A stretch of DNA of 12,959 bases from Euperipatoides rowelli (lineage: Eukaryota > Onychophora > Udeonychophora > Euonychophora > Peripatopsidae), in NCBI GenBank assembly GCA_003024985.2, contig PXIH01S0076800.1; one strand, written 5' to 3'. The position numbers and the translations under genes are program-made. The notes below the pieces were generated by a model. That model was not told the origin of the DNA and did not search any database. It worked only from the letters and a program-made list of their open reading frames with translations. The stretch's first letter is position 1; every line of letters begins with the position of its first letter. Of this stretch, positions 8,356 through 12,959 are shown piece by piece.

Positions 8356-9162
8356 TTACTTGCCATACCTTATATTTTGTCTTCTAGGTCTTAAAGCATA
8401 GCGTGAAGGTTGATGATCATCAATTATGGGCGGGGCAGATGATTCAGCTATAGATCTGGCTATAAAAACGTCAGCACTGATTGCATTCCTGTTCCTTTGT
8501 ATTGTGATAAATACAGGCTGGGCAACTATCCCTTTTAGCGGTCTTGTCTAATGCTTATTTAAGTTGTGAATTTCTAATCGGTTTTGTAGCTGTCCTCTGA
8601 ACTGGCGTTTTTTTTTTGGTATCACTTTTTTGGAGTAATCGGAATTTCAGCTGTTGATTTATTGGCTATGACATCATCCAAGACTAGTCTGAATATGATT
8701 TAATATGCTCCACATGAACTGCTTTAGTTTCACATGGATCCTTTATGATCCTTACTTTGTAATTAACTAAAAGAGCGAGATATGGCCCTATATATAGCTT
8801 AATTTTCTATTAGCGCCTGTATATGAGGTGGGGTCTAAAATTAACACGGTTGTCTTAAGCCACGAATCAAATGATGCTTTCATCAAGTTTTTGTGTACTT
8901 GAGTGTGTGCTATTGTTAATCGTTCAATGAATTTACTTACTATGTCTGGCATGTCATCAGAATCAACCTTTTTTGTAAGTTGAACTCAGAAGCGGGGTCA
9001 AACCCATGTATTATATATAATATAGAATGGTGAAATATTTGTTACCTATGAACGACAGTTAAGTGCCTGTAGAGAGTATGGTAATAACTCATCCCAGTTT
9101 TTATAATTTTTATCGACCTACTTAGCCAGCACATTTACAATCTTGGCATTAGCTCTTTCTGC
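8356..9162 (-). pseudogene. Ty3/gypsy pol, downstream part: end of integrase core, GPY/F module, pol C-terminus
   Basis: Starting at the insertion point (9162) the minus strand continues the integrase with AERANAKIVNVLAK and NYKNWDELLPYSLQALN, the segment just after the catalytic glutamate in Ty3/gypsy integrases. Then come VTNISPFYIIYNT, a helical MPDIVSKFIERLTIAHTQV stretch, and a GPY/F module at 8788-8687 (GPYLALLVNYKVRII ... VEHIKSYSD). That module contributes to target interaction in this family. A frame at the end gives SRYALRPRRQNIRYGK and a stop at 8356-8358, the usual basic 'LRPR' tail of gypsy pol. Several in-frame stops and frame changes show it is dead. It is the direct continuation of the fragment at 11831-12915, from which it was separated by a hAT insertion. 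Confidence 0.85.
9155..9162. repeat. Left copy of the 8-bp target-site duplication CTTTCTGC
   Basis: CTTTCTGC here directly precedes the TAGGGTTGCC terminus, and an identical 8-mer follows the right terminus at 11831-11838. On the gypsy coding strand the 8-mer reads GCAGAAAG, covering Ala-Glu and the next codon's first bases. Confidence 0.93.
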
Positions 9163-9239
9163 TAGGGTTGCCAGATTTCAAATATGGAAATACGGGAAGT
9201 TATCTAATAGTGTTTGTGTGTCAGCGGGGGGGGGGNAAT

Positions 9240-10160
9240 ATTTATTTCACTTAGAAGTTACAGTACATCTCTCCAATACACATGCTAAATAATAGGCAAC
9301 TATATATCATTCCATCTCCCCCCCCATCTCCTTCCAAAACAGATTAGTATTTTCTTATTATTTTTTTAATCTTTTTGCAATCAATTATTAAAATCTAGAA
9401 GTACTTTTTTAAAAAAAAATTCCATGGATTTTCTGGACTATAAATGTTAAAATTTAATTTGTGAATCCTTATTTAGTGAAATTTTATACTAAAATCTTTC
9501 TTTACATTTTTTGGAATGACATTTTTCACTATCTAACTTTAAACATCTATCGTCAGGAAACTGAAATTTTGGATCAAATTAAAAATATCCTTTACCAGTC
9601 AAGATATACTGTATTAGTTTTTGCTTAAGCTAAAAAGTAAAAAAAAAAAAAAAAATTAAATAGATAACTTCTCTAGAAAGAATGTAAACAGTTTTCATTA
9701 TAATTTTTTAAACGATAGATTTTTTAACAAAACTTTTTAAAAAAAAAAACTGTTTGGTTGCCATGACAGCCATATTATGAGCTTGTATTTAAAAAATATT
9801 CATTGCACTAATATGTCTTTACAATCACTCACTTTTATTAAAATCTGATCAATAATAAAAAAAGTGAACCCTTCAAAGTAGAGCCCTAACTTAACAAAAT
9901 GCCATGATTACTTCTATTGTTTTATGCAGTATTACAGTATGTTGGTGCTAAATATTATTATTATTTATATCTTTATTGAATTTAAACAAAATATAATACA
10001 CTACTGTACATTAAATTGTGAACATTATGAACAATATAATTTTAATATTTATGAAGTTTTTTTCCCTAGAGGATGTAAACTTCATATTACAAAGTTGACT
10101 TAAAATGATTTGATTTTAGGTTAAATAAAATTAAAACACAGCTAATTAATACAAACAAAA
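9240..10160. other. AT-rich interior of the hAT element
   Basis: No gene or bounded element is seen. The stretch is dominated by A and T runs (for example a run of about 15 A near 9640-9655). The few open frames are short and low-complexity. Confidence 0.5.
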
Positions 10161-10164
10161 ATAA

Positions 10165-10781
10165 TTATTCATTTAATGAATTCAGGTAATTTAACATAAC
10201 TGGAATCACTGATTTTTCATATTTCCTTGTTCTCATGTATTTCTTGAAATACTTATTACAGTTTCCTAGTATTATATTTTGAAACATCGTAACAATTATT
10301 CGGGATTTACTTTGGATATAGTTTAAAGAAACTTCTAGCAAAATTTTTTTTGTTTATTTTCTAGTTTTATTTCAATTGTGTCGATATTTAATATTTGGAG
10401 AGCATCTTCATAACAAGACAACGTATTTCCAAAAATTATCTTTAAAGATCTTTTTTGTATAGTCTAAGTTTTTTAATTGTAATTTTGTTATTGAAGTGAA
10501 CCATACTTCCGACCCATATTCCAAACAAGGTCTGATGTACAATATGTAAACTAATTTTAGAGTATTGATATCAAATCTTAGCATAAATATTTTAGTTGAT
10601 ACTTTTTTTAAGAGATCAGTAATATTATCCCATTTTACCATTACCTTGAACTATTACGCCCAAAATTTTCAAAGAGTTAGCTATATGAATTACATGATTT
10701 TCAAATGTAATCCCAATAGAGAGATTTTTATTGTGTTTTATCAGAGCAATACCACAGTCTTTGACATCTTGACTAATATTG
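10165..10781 (-). pseudogene. LINE reverse-transcriptase C-terminal fragment
   Basis: The minus strand carries the later part of a non-LTR reverse transcriptase and the following C-terminal region across several frames. From 10781 downward: IALIKHNKNLSIGITFENHV and ANSLKILGVIV (thumb-proximal 'K.LGV' block), then WDNITDLLKKVSTKIFMLR, then TLKLVYILYIRPCLEYGSEVWF (the 'Y...I.P.LEYG...W' block). Next, in another frame, come KIIFGNTLSCYEDALQILNI and LENKQKKF, and finally YFKKYMRTRKYEKSVIPVML and a stop at 10165-10167. The order and spacing match a family C-terminus. Frameshifts and stops show it is dead. The catalytic FADD motif is absent: the fragment stops abruptly at 10781, where an inverted copy of its own sequence begins. 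It differs from the CR1-like pieces at 6315-7658. Confidence 0.75.
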
Positions 10782-10851
10782 TCAATACTCTAAAATTAGT
10801 TTACATCTTGTACATCAGACCTTGTTTGGAATATGGGTCGGAAGTATGGTT
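10499..10851. repeat. 70-bp inverted duplication within the LINE fragment
   Basis: The arms 10499-10568 and 10782-10851 are complementary at 69 of 70 positions, with a 213-bp spacer that is LINE sequence. The left arm is the natural minus-strand LINE block encoding LKLVYILYIRPCLEYGSEVWF; the right arm encodes the same peptide on the plus strand at the broken 5' end of the fragment. It could form a long stem in single-stranded DNA or RNA. The near identity, against the decayed state of the LINE around it, suggests a later fold-back or template-switch event. Confidence 0.92.
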
Positions 10852-10942
10852 CCAATAAGTATGTCACTTATTGGATCCCTTTTCTAGGTACTCTATTATA
10901 GACACCATATCAACGAGCTAGAAATATATATTTCTAGCTCGT
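10852..10942. repeat. Hairpin and 30-bp perfect palindrome next to the fold-back arm
   Basis: CCAATAAGT (10852-10860) and ACTTATTGG (10866-10874) form a 9-bp stem with a five-base loop immediately after the fold-back arm. A second structure, at 10913-10942, is a perfect 30-bp palindrome with no spacer, starting ACGAGCTAGAAATAT. No known element terminus was recognised in either. Confidence 0.85.
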
Positions 10943-10944
10943 GG

Positions 10945-11503
10945 CACCATTTAGATCTAGAGTTAATTTGAACTTATAATAAAGTTAATATTAAATTTAA
11001 TGTAAATCTCATTTTTAATACCGTAAATAAGTTCTGAATTTATATTGTGATTTACACTATTTTCTGTAGCTTTTTCCTGTGAAAAATTGAATTTGTATTA
11101 GGCTATACAGTGTTTTATTTTCCGTTCTGTATCAAATGTTTGTAATGATTATTAATATATTATGTATTCAGACTAAATAGCTTACGTTGTTTCCTGATTG
11201 GAAAACATTTATGTTGCTTTTAAACCCAATGATTTCAAATTCCAAAAAAAAAAAAGTAAAATCGAAGGATCTGTTAATATTATTGCTAAGGGATATTTTA
11301 TTTTTACTGTAAGCTATTGTACTTTATTTTCAATGTGGTCTACTCCTTTACTAACCTTAGTCTGTCTGTTAGACTAAATTTCCGAGATCTGTATACTAAG
11401 AGGACAGTGCCTAAAAATACAGCGCTGTCTGACGTGTCCTGATGTCATGAAGCGTTTTTCATAACTTGAAAATGGCTTAATAAACTAAGATTATCTTAAT
11501 TAT
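10945..11503. other. Unassigned interior of the hAT element
   Basis: No gene is seen. Small inverted repeats occur: TTAGTCT/AGACTAA at 11357-11377 and the 10-bp palindrome ACAGCGCTGT at 11419-11428. They have no clear partner elsewhere in the window. Confidence 0.45.
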
Positions 11504-11712
11504 TTAACCCTAGAGTGCCCGCTCAAAGTCTCTGAGACTGATGAAAACTTTTTTCTTGAATTTCTTTTAATGTGCACTCACAAAAGCCTTATAACCTTGA
11601 GTAGCTTCCTAAATATGTCTAATAAATGTCACTACAAGAGAAGAAGTTTTTATGAGAAATGTGCTTCATAATCCATCCATTTTCGGTCTCACAGACTCAA
11701 GCAGGCACTTAA
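11504..11712. mobile_element. piggyBac-type MITE, 209 bp including flanking TTAA
   Basis: TTAA flanks both sides (11504-11507 and 11709-11712). The left end reads TTAACCCTAGAGTGCCCGCT, with the CCCTAG terminus typical of piggyBac. The subterminal AGTGCCCGCT and AGTCTCTGAGACTG blocks are matched on the complement of the right end by AGTGCCTGCTT and GAGTCTGTGAGACCG. The right end lacks the CCCTAG part, so the ends are asymmetric or the right one has lost six bases. It has no coding capacity and sits near the right end of the hAT element. Confidence 0.65.
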
Positions 11713-11830
11713 GTTACAAATTTATAACAATAATAATNAATGGCTTTCCCGTATAGGTTTAATACGGGAGGTGGGAAATTATAATGATATAAGGGATTTC
11801 CCGGGTAATACGGGAGATCTGGCAACCCTA

Positions 11831-11838
11831 CTTTCTGC
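11831..11838. repeat. Right copy of the 8-bp target-site duplication CTTTCTGC
   Basis: Identical to 9155-9162 and directly after the GGCAACCCTA terminus of the hAT element. It contains the GAA codon (minus strand) for the presumed catalytic glutamate of gypsy integrase. Confidence 0.93.
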
Positions 11839-12426
11839 AGACCCATTGAAACTGGGATATGCTAAGCTAAAATACCTTCTGGACACCCAGACGGGCACAC
11901 AAAGTCTTAAAAATTCTTCGTCATTTGTGTGCCACGATCAGTCACGATTACTTTTGAGCCGACATGTTTTGAAAATATGTTTTGCATATACTCTTTTGCT
12001 ATAGTAGTGGCTTCCATATTTTTAATGGCGCTCCCTATACAAAAACATGACAGATCGTCTGTCCATAAGATAATATACTTGTTTCCCCTAGGGGTAGTAT
12101 TTATCGGGCCTAAAATATCCATGTAAAGTTTCTCGAAAGGGGTAGTGCTGGGGTGCATTGGTTGTAAAAGGTTTTAATCTTGGCATGCTTCTCTGACATA
12201 CATCACAATATGTTATAATTTTTTTTACATCATTGTGCATTGAGTTCCAGGCAAAACTAGCTTGTATTTTCCATATGGTTTTCATATGGGATAGATGACC
12301 ACTTATGACAGTGTCATGATAATTGGCAATTTCATTGTTAACCAGTGTTTTTGACACTAGAGTGCGGTATACCCACAAGTCACATAAATATTTCACTCTT
12401 TTTAGAATTAATCTGTTGTCATCCAT
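11831..12426 (-). pseudogene. Ty3/gypsy pol, middle part: H2C2 zinc finger and integrase core
   Basis: Frame one (12426-12088) shows the integrase N-terminal H2C2 zinc-binding module: NYHDTVISGHLSHMKTIWKI with its two histidines and YCDVCQRS with its two cysteines. Near 12155-12170 the frame shifts into a second (12158-11907) holding the catalytic core: FEKLYMDILGP with the first Asp (codon 12117-12119), GNKYIILWTDDLS, and KVIVTDRGTQM with the second Asp (codon 11937-11939). After a stop, LCARLGVQKVF and AYPSFNGSAE follow in other frames. The presumed catalytic Glu is the GAA at 11833-11835, 104 bases past the second Asp, close to the 108 of a D-35-E spacing allowing for indels. That codon lies in the hAT target duplication. 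Integrase inserts the element's cDNA into chromosomes; this copy is broken by frameshifts, stops and the insertion. Confidence 0.92.
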
Positions 12427-12502
12427 GATAAATTCTCTCTAATTTTCTGTTTTTTTATTAGTATCATAACAGATTTTCAATACTCATCCGATTTTTGAGC
12501 TC

Positions 12503-12915
12503 TCAGAAATTACTAATTGACAGTGGCTCCCTCACAGAATCTATCACTGCTACGTTCACGGTATCATCCAGCTCCGGACTTCTAGATAACCAGTCTGCAA
12601 AAATGTTTTCCTTATCAGGAATATGTTCAAATTGTAATTTAAAATCATGCACACTTGTCAGCCATCTTACCAGATGCTGGTTATGGTCCTTGAGCTGGAA
12701 AACATATGTGAGGGACCTGTGGTCGGTCCTATGTATGACCTGATAACCATATATAATATGCCTGAACTGCTGCAGTGAATACACGATCGCTAACACGTCC
12801 TTTTCTATAGTCGCCTAATTAAACTCCACTTTATGGAGTTTGTGACTGCAATATGATATTGGCTGCAGAATGTTAGAATTATTGTTAGTATATATGGCAA
12901 CAAACATCTAGATTA
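12503..12915 (-). pseudogene. Ty3/gypsy pol, upstream part: RNase H domain
   Basis: Read on the minus strand from about 12915, the sequence gives FVAIYTNNN, then PISYCSHKLHKVEFN, a TAG stop (12815-12817), ATIEKDVLAIVYSLQQFRHI, VIHRTDHRSLTYVF, and a final block with RWLTSVHDFKLQFEHIPDKE and ADWLSR. These are the gypsy RNase H blocks in order, with the acidic residues of IEKD, TDH and ADWLSR present. The first catalytic Asp (usually 'TDAS') is not visible: the corresponding place reads TNNN or is disrupted. RNase H removes genomic RNA during reverse transcription. The reverse transcriptase itself would lie past the right edge of the window, but homology fades near 12915, so continuity cannot be confirmed. 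The linker to the zinc finger (12427-12502) contains stops. Confidence 0.9.
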
Positions 12916-12959
12916 GTTTATTGTTATTGTTTTAGAACTTTCTTTATTCCTATACAGTG

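Larger units (their letters stand above)
9163..11830. mobile_element. Non-autonomous hAT-type DNA transposon inserted in gypsy integrase, 2.67 kb
   Basis: Both ends, read inward, begin TAGGGTTGCCAGAT, a perfect 14-bp terminal inverted repeat. The 8-bp CTTTCTGC duplication flanks it exactly. Removing the element and one duplicate restores the integrase order on the minus strand, so both boundaries are secure to the base. The 8-bp duplication and TAGGG-type ends place it in the hAT superfamily. AATACGGGA copies near the ends (9189-9197; 11761-11769; 11807-11815; complement TCCCGTAT at 11747-11754) look like subterminal transposase sites. There is no transposase frame. The interior holds a dead LINE fragment, a fold-back repeat, a palindrome and a piggyBac-type MITE, so part of its length is secondary insertion. 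Confidence 0.92.

Noticed and set aside
10565-10858. 97-residue plus-strand open frame ending in a reverse-transcriptase-like peptide
   Set aside because: Only its last 23 or so residues are LINE-like, and they come from the inverted 70-bp copy; the rest is antisense to the minus-strand LINE.
11771-12126. Plus-strand open frames at 11771-12004 and 11929-12126
   Set aside because: They are antisense shadows of the gypsy integrase core and, in part, cross the hAT boundary.
12495-12743. 82-residue plus-strand open frame
   Set aside because: Antisense shadow of the gypsy RNase H domain.
1-12959. Undescribed defence system, CRISPR array, host protein-coding gene, rRNA
   Set aside because: No regularly spaced repeats, no intact open frame with a domain outside retroelement debris, and no rRNA-like conserved sequence were seen on either strand.

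Overview
The window looks like an AT-rich, gene-poor intergenic or intronic stretch of an animal genome, probably an invertebrate; I cannot name the species. There is no intact host gene. Everything recognisable is mobile-element debris: CR1/L2-like non-LTR retrotransposon pieces, a broken Ty3/gypsy pol region, hAT-type and piggyBac-type DNA elements, a possible tRNA-derived SINE head, and many homopolymer and low-complexity runs. Four single N bases (806, 6312, 9236, 11738) show this is draft eukaryotic assembly.

Layout. 1-2561 is AT-rich non-coding DNA with a polypyrimidine tract, a poly-C/CA run and a weak tRNA-like promoter pair. 2562-5019 is a 2.46 kb non-autonomous hAT-type element bounded by an exact 8-bp duplication (ACCAACAC). 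Inside it, 3102-4346 is a TA-flanked element with 39-bp terminal inverted repeats, which itself holds the 3' end of a LINE on the minus strand. 5028-6310 is unassigned AT-rich DNA. 6315-7009 (minus) is a LINE endonuclease-domain fragment and 7256-7658 (plus) is a LINE reverse-transcriptase tail; they lie head to head, with a 37-bp TTAA-bounded piggyBac-like end between them.

8356-12915 (minus) is one Ty3/gypsy pol pseudogene: RNase H, H2C2 zinc finger and integrase core, then the GPY/F module and the end of pol. It is split by a 2,668-bp hAT-type element (9163-11830) with an exact 8-bp duplication (CTTTCTGC). That target site falls on the codon of the presumed catalytic glutamate of the integrase. 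The inserted element carries a degenerate LINE reverse-transcriptase piece with a 70-bp fold-back inverted copy of itself, a 30-bp perfect palindrome and a 209-bp piggyBac-type MITE.

There is no operon or pathway here. The relationships are those of nesting: gypsy first, then hAT, with LINE and MITE sequences inside the hAT element. The most reliable results are the two hAT insertions with exact 8-bp duplications, the nested TA-flanked element, the gypsy domain assignments and the LINE domain assignments.
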